From positions 507,555,942 through 507,619,941 of the forward strand of contig NC_081410.1 of the NCBI RefSeq assembly GCF_030272615.1: a DNA stretch of 64,000 bases. The letters are read 5' to 3'. Source of the DNA: Cryptomeria japonica. Taxonomy: Eukaryota; Streptophyta; Pinopsida; Cupressales; Cupressaceae. This document shows, in pieces, positions 10,947-21,498 of this stretch. How positions within the stretch are numbered: position 1 is the first letter of the stretch; the number at the start of each line of letters is the position of its first letter. Made by a program: the position numbers and the translations under genes. The notes beneath the pieces were generated by a model that ran no database searches, had not been told where the DNA came from, and saw only the letters and a program-made list of their open reading frames with translations.

Positions 10947-11733
10947 TGTTGGAAAATGCACAATCCAATGAGACATTGTAGGTGATTGAAAGTTTTGTCA
11001 TTGATGACAACCTTACAAACCTATGACACCAGCAAGGCAATCCACTAGCACTAGCAAGATTAGATTCTACACCGGCACACAGACCACCGGCACCGGCAGT
11101 GAAAGGAAGCATACCGATACAGAAGCCGACATGAATTTTGTTGATAATATATTTTGTTTATTATTGTAAAATCATTGTAAGATGACTTGGCAAGTTGTAA
11201 AATGACTCTTGTATATAAGAGAGTTCATTGTAGGTATTATGTAAGCATAGAGGAATGTAATTAGGCGAAATAAGGCAGACCTATTATGCGAAATATAGGT
11301 TAAGGGTTTATGTAAGAAACAAAGCTATAAACTGGTACTGGATCTAGCATAGTAGATGCTATTTTGAAGCAATACATCACATTGGATTTATATAATCCAT
11401 TTTGTAAGTCACTGAGACTTCCCATTTTGTAATTGAGCAGTGAGCTCTAGACACTTGGCCTTCCTGCATGTGTAGGCCCCTCTTGTAGCAGTAATATTCT
11501 CTTATTGGCCAGTAAGTGAATATTATGGGTCGCAAATCCCACCGAGGTTTTTCCCACACCAGGTTTCCTTGTTAAACAACTATGTTATGGTGTGTTTTTC
11601 ATGTGGTTGTTTTTATCTCTGTTTATTGCATTACTTTCTGTTTACTAGTACACAGTATTAATTTGTTCTACATGTTTTAAGTTAAGAAAATCATCAAACT
11701 GGTTAGATACTAATTCACCCCCCCTCTCAGTAT
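10947..11733 (+). repeat. Element C 3' LTR
   Basis: Starts with TGTTGGAAAATGC after the polypurine tract. It contains a TATA box (11212-11219), the shared block gccttcctgcatgtg...ggcccctc with aaatcccaccgaggttttt, and the C-run ttcaccccccctctcag near its end. It lacks the terminal ccTAACA seen in element I. Confidence 0.85.
11212..11219 (+). promoter_or_regulatory. Putative TATA box in element C 3' LTR
   Basis: tatataag inside the LTR, at the position expected for the LTR promoter. Confidence 0.5.
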
Positions 11734-11751
11734 CATGATTAAACATAATAA
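11734..11751 (+). repeat. 18-bp flanking direct repeat, right copy
   Basis: Exact copy of 7763-7780. It begins where the LTR of this family would normally continue for about 27 more bases (compare 36151-36177). Confidence 0.9.
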
Positions 11752-14700
11752 CCATCCACATAACTAGAATGCACAACTCAAAAGGCCACATGTGAGCATG
11801 TCTAATGCTCGGTCATAGATAATATGCACAATCAACATCTCTATGCCTGACCTCAGAACAAAATGACATGATCATAAATATCCAACATCTCACTCAAGGG
11901 CTTGATGGTGCTAGGGCACACCATAGCGGTGCTACCTTCCATACAAGACCCTCGTGAACATCCTTTGTTGCGTAAGGTGGTTAGCCTCCAAGAGATAGTC
12001 ATCACACATAGGTAGGTAGTGGATCCTAGCTGTATCATAGCCTCACATACCCCCACCCTCAAGGTTCCCTACGTCAACTTCCTCGTATACACTCAACCAA
12101 GACCGTCTCCTACATTCTTGGAGAGGAATTCACATTTCAACACAAGACCAACATATGAAAACAATAAGGATAAACCAGTTTACCCACCCAAGTACAAAAG
12201 AATAAAGATAATAATCATCAATTCCAATAGTAAGACAAGAAAATAATCCAGAATTGCAACACCAAATCAAGTAAGCAAAAGATCACAAGATCGTGGCTAA
12301 ACCTTCAAATTCAAAATAAAATAAATTATCGGTCCACAACAAAATAAATAAGAATATCATAATTGCACATAACATCACTATGTGACTAGCATCTAGCCAA
12401 CAATGAGGAAGGAAAGAGCAATCATCTAGCTATCGTAGTAGCTCATCATGTGGTGTGGCCTAGTCACACATCCGCATGGCATGGCAGTGTGCACCTCGAC
12501 ATCACCCCGCATTACATCATCAAGTGGCATGGCTCTACCCTAAACCAATCAGTAGGCCGCATGGCAATGTCTACTACATCTAGCATCATGTCTTAGCATG
12601 GCATGGCAATTCTCCAAGCGAAAAAGGCACGCAATCGATGTATCCCACATGGTAGTCTACCTCATGGAAAAGGGCACATGTAGGTCACATCCCACATAGC
12701 AACATACCTCTCAAGATACTTGTCGTAATCCAGAGGTATACATGGCTAAGGTCCACCCACATGTCTACCAACACTTGCCAATTGGTAGCTCATGTTAAAA
12801 TAACATACCTTTCATGAAGGAAAGGAAAAAGATCCTCCAAGATGCACCATCACTATGCTCAAGAACTGCCATCAATATGCTCAAATAAAGGAGAGGAATA
12901 GGTTGGCACACATAAACCTTATAAATTGGTTTATCAAATGGGGAAGTATTGAGTATACCTTTAATACAGTTTCATTATATAACTATATTTTCCTCAAAAT
13001 AGAGAAGCTAAAGTCGCTTCGCACTGACATTACTCGTATGTCAATCCATACTATTCAAGGAATGGTGACTTCTAATACTACCCCTTCATATACTAACTTA
13101 TCGACAACCTGTGGGTTGGCACTCAGTAAGGTAACAAGCATGCAACAACACATAAACAATATGGTATTCCCATACCCATAAGTAAACATATTCTCCAAGG
13201 TTGATTATTTCACCTCCCATGGGCACATATAGCAAGCACAGGTTTCTTACAATACACAACAAAAGCACCAGTACTGGTTTAGTCACATTACAGGGAGTAC
13301 TTTTTCAGTACACTATCATCTACTCAAGGAAGGTTTTAATTATGCTTTCCACATGAATAACTGAATAAAGTTTATTCTAGATACAAGTACTAAAATTCTT
13401 TACAATTCAAAATTACATAAGGAAATAATGTCATTCCTATATCTTTCTCTAATTCCACTAAGCATTCATAACCACATTACTAACTATGCAAATTTCTTTC
13501 CAAAGCGTAAGACTTTCATCTTTCAATATGAAGCCAAAATGCAACAATATAATTTCACATGTTTTATAAACATTCTATTTAAATCACTGCATCCTTTAGT
13601 ATCATTTCTAAAAATCTTATAATCTAGGCAAAGAGAAGGGAAAGAGAGTTTGATAACAAAACTATTTCATACATAGACACAAGATCAACAAGATTACACT
13701 ACATTATAAAATTTCTCACTATGAGTCTATCATCTTAATTGTACGGTTTTCATTTCACTATCGTTTAGAAGAATGCCAATAGGTCTAACATGACATTTCT
13801 AATTATTATGGTTGCAATAGAATGTTCTAGTTTTCCAAATAATAGAGGTCAAGACAAGCAATCTTTTCGATAATGCAAGACCTCTTGCGAACACTCACTA
13901 TTCTTAATTAATACAAAACATATCATAATCTGCAACCTTTTATTAAAAATTCAAGGTACGATAAGAAGGTAAACAAGGAGCTATCAAGTAAATAATATAT
14001 ATTAATGCATGCACATCAAACAAGCTTTTTCATTTTGCACTCTCTAGTCAAGCTAAGTCATTATATATATCCAAAAGCATGTTCAGTGTAGCAATGTTAA
14101 AATAGGTCCTCAATCAAATCGATATAATGAAATACATAAAACAATCTTTCATGGAAGAGATTAATACACTCTTAGCCACTATAACATGTTCCCTTTTTAT
14201 AACTCTTTTACCCACAAGGCAGTTTAACATAACAACTATTCGCACATTAATGCACATTACTTATGATAGAATTTAATTATGTTACTCCTACAATACACAT
14301 GGAGAATCCTCTTGCAAAAACATAAAACAATTCACCCCAATAACCACTATGATCTTTTAAACCCATAGCCCTCTTATTATCTAGAAGCACAAAAGCATCA
14401 TAAGGTTCACACAAGGGTTCAAGAAGTCACAACCTTTCTCTTGCAATAAGAAAACTCACATAAGAGATAATTACACATATAAAAAAAAATTTAATTTCTA
14501 GAGAGAAAGAGGAGGAAGGGTGATAATCATTCAATTTGCTACAAAATAAGCCTTCAATATCTACCATACAAGTCCTTCAAGTGGACAACACTAAGCTAGA
14601 TCATAATCTTAATACAAGCACATTTCGTACTTTCAGATTCAAGACAAGCACATATAATCACTCAAAAAGCACCAACATCAAGAAGGTGAAAGAAAGGTGT

Positions 14701-14894
14701 GAACACACACGTTACACACAATTAAGGTTTGCTCAAAAGAAAATGCAAAAGAACAAAACACGAGTCCTTAAGATCTTCAAGATCCTATGCCTCAATCACA
14801 CACATACAAAAGGAGGACAAGAATACAACATAAGGTCGATACACCTCACACCAACTAAGGGCACAAGTGACACTATAGATCCCAGTGTTTGCAA
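11752..14894 (-). other. Element B interior, right part, non-coding
   Basis: About 3.1 kb with no recognisable protein. The longest open frames (such as 14536-14991) show no motif and look like chance. A stretch at about 12470-12620 repeats the octamer GGCATGGC several times. Its meaning is unknown. Confidence 0.6.
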
Positions 14895-14911
14895 CTTGGG
14901 CTCTAATACCA
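14895..14911 (-). other. Element B primer-binding site
   Basis: The minus strand reads TGGTATTAGAGCCCAAG, an initiator-tRNA-Met-type PBS with one C to T change from TGGTATCAGAGC, two bases from the LTR edge at 14914. Confidence 0.75.
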
Positions 14912-15231
14912 AATGTGATGCCCCGCCAGGAAACCCCGAAGGGATAAGGCTAAAACTCAAGAATAGAGTGCAAATATATATATTTTTTTAAATTAAACAC
15001 AACACAATGGTATAATGAGCTATCATAAGTTTAGATAACACAGCGGAAGACATAACTAACACCTAAAGGGTTTCCCAATGTTATTTCTTGATTCAACACT
15101 TAACTCAACCCATGCTAATTAACCCAATTAAGTTGATTTACTTAATTACTATTTATTACTTTAAACAAGGATATAATTCATTTGGTAAATTAAAATTATA
15201 CATAACAAGACAAGTTCATCCATTGCTGTTG

Positions 15232-15427
15232 AAAATATAGATAACATGATGAGGTTCACCCATTAAGGTTAAAATATAGATAACATGATGAATTTCATCT
15301 ATTAAAGTTAAAATATAGATAACATGATGAGTTCATTCATTCAGGTTAGAAATATAGATAACTTGATGAGTTCATCCATTAAGGTTAAAAATATAGCTAA
15401 CACGATGAAGTTCACCCATTACAATTT
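15232..15427 (+). repeat. 39-bp minisatellite in element B LTR
   Basis: Five tandem copies begin at about 15232, 15271, 15310, 15349 and 15388. Each has the core aaatatagataacatgatga followed by a variable ttcancCATTaa segment. Confidence 0.85.
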
Positions 15428-17125
15428 TAACCATACATTTCACCCAAACTTTCATTAAAACATAAGTCATGCATCTAATTTCATTACAAACTTTAATTTC
15501 ATTATAAACTAACGAATTCTTTCCAAGCATACTTTAATTGCATTATCAACAAATGAATACATTCCATTATTCAAATTTACATTCTTCGTGATCCAAATTA
15601 CTGCATTAATGAGATGACTACATACATGCATTAATGATTAACTTCATGTAATCCACATTACACATTTTAACATAATACCATCCATACATGCTAAATTAAA
15701 GAGGAAACAAAAGAACATAATCACCACATAACATCGAAATGGTATGAGAGTTCACCCCTAGCAGGCTACATCTTTGCGTGTTCTCAACTACAAGACCCCT
15801 TTGATAATTAAAAGGGTGAATAATACATAAGGTCGCATCATTTAGATCCTACCATTAAGCCGTACATAAACCAATAATACATATGACCACATCGGTCAAT
15901 AATTACAAGAATGATCCCTGAATAGGAAAAGGATCCAACTGAACATAATAAGAAACAAATACAAAGATTAACTGGAGCATCCGTGAAACTAAGTCTTCAC
16001 AACCCATCATAAGCAACCCATGGTCTAACATGAATATCAAGTTCTCACAAGGGAAAAATCAACAAGACGTCTCCACAACAGTGCTCCTATCAAAGACAAC
16101 ACAACAACATACTAGTGAACGTAATCAAATGAACTCCTAAAACCCAGGTATACACCATGACAAGCATACGAAGCTCAATACGGTAGGATTACCCACTTGG
16201 CCAAACAAGGTGTCATACGAGGTGCACTGACCGATGGTACTCTACGTAGAGACATGACCAGCTATGGTTAACCCCATACCAACATTTGAGCACTCACATA
16301 AAGGACATGACCAAATACAAAACCGTCACATGAAAATAGTCAAAACTTGAGATCAAGGTACCCAAATCAATCATACGACAATGTCCAACAAAATAAAACC
16401 ATAGACTTGCCATTTCTTAAGCAACTGCGAATACAAAAAGTTAAACATGCATAGGCATAGATTGGAAAAGACAATCTTCTTTCCTATTATTTACACACAA
16501 CAATTGATCCAGTTTTCTAATTTGTCTAATTTGATTTCTATCTATCTACCTTGTCTAAAAACATGACATTTATGGTTTACTAACTCACTATAGTTCATTT
16601 GCATCATACAATAACATAAATACGTTGTTATGAGTTTCCAAACAAAATTCACAAGAATATAATTAAGTAAATATTAATCAATTAAAAATATGATATGCAT
16701 TTTCAAAATAAAACATCATTTCCATCTTTGATTGAAAACAATAATCTAATTTCATCTTTTACAACATAGATATACACTTTCCAAAGATGGAAACAGACAT
16801 TTTAAAGGAAATCAAAATAGATGTTCATTTTCTAAATAAATTGATATTTCCTTGCATACATATAGAAAAATACAAATTAAATATTAATTAGTATATATAT
16901 ATAGTAATCTACAATTAATAAAATATATACTAATTAATAATTAATAAAACATTACAAATTAACTATTAATTAATAAAATATATACTAAATAATAATTAAT
17001 AATAAAAATACAAACTATTTTAAAACTTTTAATAAAATATATTAAAAAAAACCTTTTTTTTAATAACCCACATTGTAAAAGGCGATAGCATTTTTTTTTT
17101 ATATATAAAAAATAGGGCAACCACG

Positions 17126-17162
17126 GGGCACACCTCCCTCCACGGGAGTGGAGGTTGTGCCC
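17126..17162 (+). repeat. GC-rich hairpin in element B LTR
   Basis: GGGCACACCTCC pairs with GGAGGTTGTGCCC with one bulged base. The intervening ctccacgggagt can itself form a CTCC/GGAG inner stem. It stands out in otherwise AT-rich DNA. Confidence 0.75.
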
Positions 17163-17175
17163 TAGTCATGAAGAC

Positions 17176-17366
17176 TGCAGCCACCAGTGTGGACGGAGAC
17201 CCGTGGCCTCCAAACTGTGAATGCGGGACTTTGCGGCCACCATGGGGTCACAGGTCTCTGCGGCCGCCATGGGGTCGTAGGTCCCCGCGACCAGAGTGGG
17301 GTCGCAAGCTTCTGCGGCCACATTGTGGTTGCAAAGCTCTGCAGCCACAAGTATGGTTGCAAACCT
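17176..17366 (+). repeat. 27-bp GC-rich minisatellite in element B LTR
   Basis: Clear units start at 17232, 17259, 17286, 17313 and 17340 (ctGCGGCCac-atggGGTcg type), with degenerate copies back to 17176. The period is a multiple of three, which produces open frames on both strands with a 9-residue periodicity. These are by-products of the repeat, not genes. Confidence 0.85.
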
Positions 17367-18662
17367 CACAGACTGCAAGCCTCTGGAGGGGAGGGGGCAC
17401 AGGTTGAGCCTCAGCTCCTCGGCCCTCCAAACCCTAAATCCGCCATTAAATTTAATTATAACTTTCATTTTATCTTTTCTTTTTTTATACAAACTTAAAA
17501 TAAAAGGAAAAACCCCAGTTTCCATTAAATTCAAAGTCTCATACAGAGACTAAAATATTTTCCAGAATGACCATGGTTTTCTATATATATTAAAATAAAT
17601 TGTTGATTAACTAGGTTACAATAGGCAATTTTTCTTCAACCAAACATCATATTTGGGCCAAAAGAATCCTTCTTTTTCACATAATGATTCAAACAATCTG
17701 CCAAACTCCAAACAAATTTTATCAATAAGAAATAATTATGAGAGCATTCAATGGAGTTTAAAACCAAAATATACATTGAGAACAACCAAACCCAATCTTT
17801 GAATAAACGAAGCAATCAAGAGGTAAACAAGAATCCTACCTCATTTAGCATTCCTGGCAAGATCTGATGAAGAGCCCAACCTGTAGCTCAAGAAATCCTT
17901 CTTTCCCAAAATGCCCAAATCTCCTCCAAAAATCTTTCTCCAAAAATGTTTTCCGAAAATGCTCTCCAAAAATAATCTCCCAAAAATAATTTCAAACCTA
18001 GGTTAAATGGAAGAATGTTTGACCTAATTTCTTATTTTTGAATTTAAAATATTTTCTTTCAATTAAAATCCAAAAATCATTCTTTTCAACAAATCAAATA
18101 TACTAAACTTGCTTTTCTAATAAAATTTCATTCTCTCTTAATTGAAATTAACCTTTTTATTTCCAAAATGACAAATAGGTTAAATTATTTCTATTTTGAA
18201 TAAATCAAATCTTTCCTTTCAAAAAGCATAAACTGGATAAATTCATTATTTAAAATAACCATTAAATTGAACTTGCTACAAACATGAAGAGAGCAATTTT
18301 TAATTAATGATTAATCACATAAAAGAAACCTATTTAATTTAGTTCCTTAATTACAATGCATAAACACACATTAAAGAAAATTAAATACTTATTATTAAAT
18401 ACTCAATTTTACCACACGCAAGGCACACAACCCAAGAAAGACAACCAGATACACAACCCACAAACCCAAGCAAAAGGGAAACCAATGGACGACTGACGAT
18501 GCTCACTTGAGCAGGACTAGGGTAAAATGAGGGTTTAAGACCACCTAATCCAAACTCTAAGGACCAAAGAGGTACACTCAAACCTGTGAATCTAGGTGAA
18601 GACAAACCTCACACCTAGGCGGTACTGTACCTACAATCTCCTACAACCATGAGTCACACAAT

Positions 18663-18664
<2 letters not shown>

Positions 18665-18718
<54 letters not shown>
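18665..18718 (+). repeat. (AT)n microsatellite in element B 5' LTR
   Basis: A long AT run. The equivalent position in the other LTR (about 6972-6998) holds a much shorter run, so the two LTR copies have diverged here by slippage. Confidence 0.9.
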
Positions 18719-18720
<2 letters not shown>

Positions 18721-18938
18721 ATGAAAGTGTTAGCCCATGATTAATAACATGAATCGGGAGAACAAATAAACTTACATAAGAATTGATGTGAAAGCACATT
18801 AACTGGTACGCACAATAATCATAATATTTGACTATGACATTACATAATGGTAAATCAACCATCCAAGAATGCCACAAAAAAAAAAGTCAACCAAGGTCAA
18901 ACCAGTTTTACAAAGCTGACTAGGGTAGGGGCACTACA

Positions 18939-19435
18939 TATAGAGAACACGTCACATGATACTGGTCCATAACCTAGATAGGTTCCGGACCTAATCTGGG
19001 TCCACCACACCAAAGTGATGTCTCCAATCAGTTGAGGCATGAACAAAGATCATCTTTAGCATCCTGAGTTCCATGTAGAAGCCCCACAGTCACCACTTAT
19101 GCATCCTATTAATGATTCTCAGTAAAATCTCTACCGGTAAAACTTTAAACCCTTACCGGTATAGGCTTACTAGAGGGTATGATAGCATCTGATCACCAAG
19201 TCAAAACCAACTGACCAAACACATGCTCTAGAAACATGTAATACATCAAACCAAACATACTCCATTTGGTCCAATCATGTCGGCAATGTCCAACAGATAG
19301 TCTCTTCTACTGGTAACACTAGATCTTTTGTCGGTAACCAAAACCTATCTGTCGGAAACCAACCATAACAACTTGTGTTGATATCAATGACAAAATGTCA
19401 ATGTAACACATAATCAATTTTTTATATTTCCAACA
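18939..19435 (-). repeat. Copia LTR remnant of the element J family
   Basis: Matches the outer part of the element J LTR (about 45030-45514): catgatactggtccataac, then cctagataggt, and an ending in caaca. It reads on the minus strand. Element B inserted in it at 18938, so the rest lies left of the window. The DNA right of 19435 is not a polypurine tract, so this is a solo LTR or a 5' LTR end inside another element. Confidence 0.8.
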
Positions 19436-20494
19436 ATGTATACATTAGGGGTAGTTATGGAGTCATGGAGTTTTGGAGATATGGAGTATTTTGCATATTC
19501 ATCTTAGGGGGGGCAGGGCGAGATGAAACCGACAGATGAAACCTTGACCTTTTTTTTCACATGAGTGTTGTGATCAATGCCAAAGGGGGAGATTGTTGGC
19601 AATTGATACTCGATTGGTTGGTTTCACCATGTTGTCATTCATGGCAACATGGAATTGTGTTCCAGCTTCATGTTTTGGTTCTACAATGTACCGACAAGCA
19701 CCAGTAGGACAGAAGGATTTCTATGGTCACCGGCAATACAGGCTGACATGGTTCAACAAAGGTTATCGGTATTGGAGGCTGAAATATCTTGGATCCAACA
19801 TCGAAAATTGATTTTAATGTTTATGCATTTATGTTATCTGGTCGACAAGTAATCTCATATTGTAAATATCTTTGTAAGCCGACATAAGGCATGTAAATTT
19901 GCATAGGGTATATAGGACAGTTGGATAGATCATTTTGGTATAAGATATGAATCATGATGTGAATGTAATATGATGCAAAATATATCAGAGAGATAATGTA
20001 TGTGAGGAAACTCATATAAGGGTTATTCTGATAAAGGGTTTAGGGTTTCAGACTGGAATGAACAGAGCTTAAACTGGAACTGTATACTAGCATAGAAGAT
20101 GTTATCTTAGCAGTTCACAATTATCTGGTTTGTAGTCTGGAACTTTATGTAGTCAGTGAGGCTCCTTTTGTGATTGAGAAGTGTGCTCTAAGCTATAAGC
20201 CTTCCTGCAAGTCCAGGCCCCTCATATTTTGTAATATATCTTCATATGGCCAGTGGATTGATATTGTGGGTCACAAATCCCACTGTGGTTTTTCCTCTTT
20301 GAGGTTTTCCATGTATAAATATATGTGTTATGGTTCTTATTTATGTAATTGTCTTATTGGTCGCTTTACTTCTTTCAATTCCATAGGTACTAGTATACCA
20401 ATTGGTGTATCCATGTTTTAATAAGGCTAAAACTTATCATTCTGGTATAACATTGATTCACCTGCCCCTCTCAGTGGTATTGGTTTCCAATAAA
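19436..20494 (+). mobile_element. Copia remnant: 3' untranslated end plus LTR
   Basis: A plus-strand fragment. 19436-19593 is a 3' untranslated tail ending in CCAAAGGGGGAGAT, and the LTR begins at 19594 with TGTTGGCAATTG. The LTR contains the shared block gccttcctgcaagtccaggcccctc (about 20200) with aaatcccactgtggttttt (about 20275) and the C-rich run before ctctcagt. Its end is placed near 20494 (ttggtttccaata) by analogy and is uncertain. No coding region is left. Confidence 0.72.
19627..19652 (+). repeat. Near-perfect palindrome at LTR start
   Basis: CCATGTTG and CAACATGG arms flank tCATtcATGg. Other Copia LTRs here have the related ttgtcattgatggcaa at the same distance from the LTR start. 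Confidence 0.8.
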
Positions 20495-20766
20495 TATAAC
20501 CCTACTTAACACATAAGGAATTGTATAACATGCTAGCACATATAAAATGTAAATCTATCACAATTTACATAAATAAATCCAAGACAAACAATAAAGTGAA
20601 GAAACATGCTTGTCAAGAATGAAGTAATGTATAATAAACAATACGATATCAATTAAAACCACATACTTTAATGAAGATATGATAACATAATATTGAATTT
20701 TTAAGAAAGAAAAGACACAAGAAGAGAGAGAGAATAAACTTAGAAGAACAGAGATAGAGGGAGAAA
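20495..20766 (-). other. Unassigned 3' tail, probably of element F
   Basis: AT-rich DNA downstream of the element F integrase end. No LTR of the F/G family is recognisable here, so the 3' LTR of F has been lost or replaced. Confidence 0.4.
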
Positions 20767-21498
20767 CTAGGCATAATATCTACAAAGGTGCATAGAATGT
20801 ATGGGTTCCTTGAGAGGTGTACCTTCCACATCTGCTATCTTGTAAGAACCTAATTCATAGACTTCGACAATGATGTACGGTCCAATCCAATTAGGGCTGA
20901 ATTTTCCTTTCTCCTCAAGTAAGGCATTTACGTTGTGCTGACTCTCATAAAGTACCAAATCACATACTGAGAAGGAACATTGAATGACTTTATCATTGTA
21001 GCTTCATTGTAGAGTTTTATGATAGGATTGAATGTGCTCAAGAGCATTTATACGATGTTCATCGAGCATCTCAAGTTGTTGAAACTTATGTTCTCTATAG
21101 CCTAAATCATCATCCATTATACCCTTAAGGGAAACTCTTAAAGATGGAATTTCCAACTCCAAAGGCATAATGGCATCGACACCATAAACAAGATTATAAG
21201 GAATACAACCTGTAGCAATGCGTACACTTGTTTGGTAATCCCAAAGAGCATAGATTAACTGATTATGTCAATCCTTACCATGTTTGTTTATAGTCCTACA
21301 AAGAATTTGCTCATTTATCATATTTGAAGACTCAGCTTGACCATTTGACTAAGGATAATATGGTGTAGAAATTTTATGTTGAATATGATATTTCTCAAAA
21401 AACTTCTCCACCTCTTTGTTTTTTAATGACATTCCATTATTTGAAACCAAAGAGAAAGGTATTCCAAATCAAGAAATGATATTTTCTAAGATAAATTG
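20767..21498 (-). pseudogene. Element F integrase, catalytic half and C-terminus
   Basis: The downstream part of Gypsy integrase. It contains S-N-N-G where the family has S-D-N-G, so the second catalytic Asp is Asn. It also has PYYPxSNGQAESSN with the catalytic Glu, and a C-terminal segment ending WIGPYIIVEVYELGSYK and EPIHSMHLCRYYA. The last 60 codons are open, while upstream frames contain several stops. The first catalytic Asp lies at about 29820, across element G. Confidence 0.85.

Larger units (their letters stand above)
7782..11733 (+). mobile_element. Element C: non-autonomous Copia-type element without pol
   Basis: A plus-strand element inserted in the interior of element B. Seen: an LTR start TGTTGG at 7782, a matching 3' LTR from 10947 preceded by the tract CCAAAGGGGGAGAT, and a second tract upstream. 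Only about 165 bases of the left LTR remain. The interior holds one long decayed ORF and no protease, integrase or RT. Its 3' untranslated region and LTR match element I, so both belong to one family. An 18-bp direct repeat flanks the element instead of the usual 5-bp duplication. Confidence 0.8.
6561..18938 (-). mobile_element. Element B: LARD-like giant-LTR non-coding retrotransposon
   Basis: Direct repeats at 6561-7217 and about 18250-18938 are the outer ends of two LTRs. The complete right-hand LTR runs 14914-18938. Its inner edge carries a PBS, and the left LTR is abutted by a polypurine tract, both reading on the minus strand. Removing the inserted element C leaves about 3.7 kb of internal DNA with no retroviral domain in any frame. 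LTRs of ~4 kb with a ~3.5-kb non-coding interior are the hallmark of LARDs described in plants. The left LTR is interrupted by element A, and its remainder lies outside the window. The right flank is TATAG. Confidence 0.82.
14914..18938 (-). repeat. Element B 5' LTR, about 4.0 kb
   Basis: The plus strand opens with TGTGATGCCCC and closes with GGGGCACTACA, forming terminal inverted repeats. It contains a 39-bp minisatellite, a GC-rich hairpin and a 27-bp minisatellite, and an AT microsatellite. It has no meaningful ORF. The last ~690 bases match 6561-7217. Confidence 0.85.

Noticed and set aside
12470-12620. Repeated GGCATGGC octamers as a regulatory array
   Set aside because: Spacing is irregular and the number is small; noted only as a compositional oddity in element B.
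14536-14991. 151-residue frame as a gene
   Set aside because: It has no motif, is Thr/His/Lys-rich from AT-rich DNA, and runs across the PBS and LTR edge of element B.
15232-15427. CRISPR-like array
   Set aside because: The units are head-to-tail with no unique spacers, in a plant LTR.
17162-17553. Several overlapping open frames on both strands with Trp/Pro-rich 9-residue periodicity
   Set aside because: They are produced by the 27-bp GC-rich minisatellite, whose period is divisible by three, and show no start context or domain.
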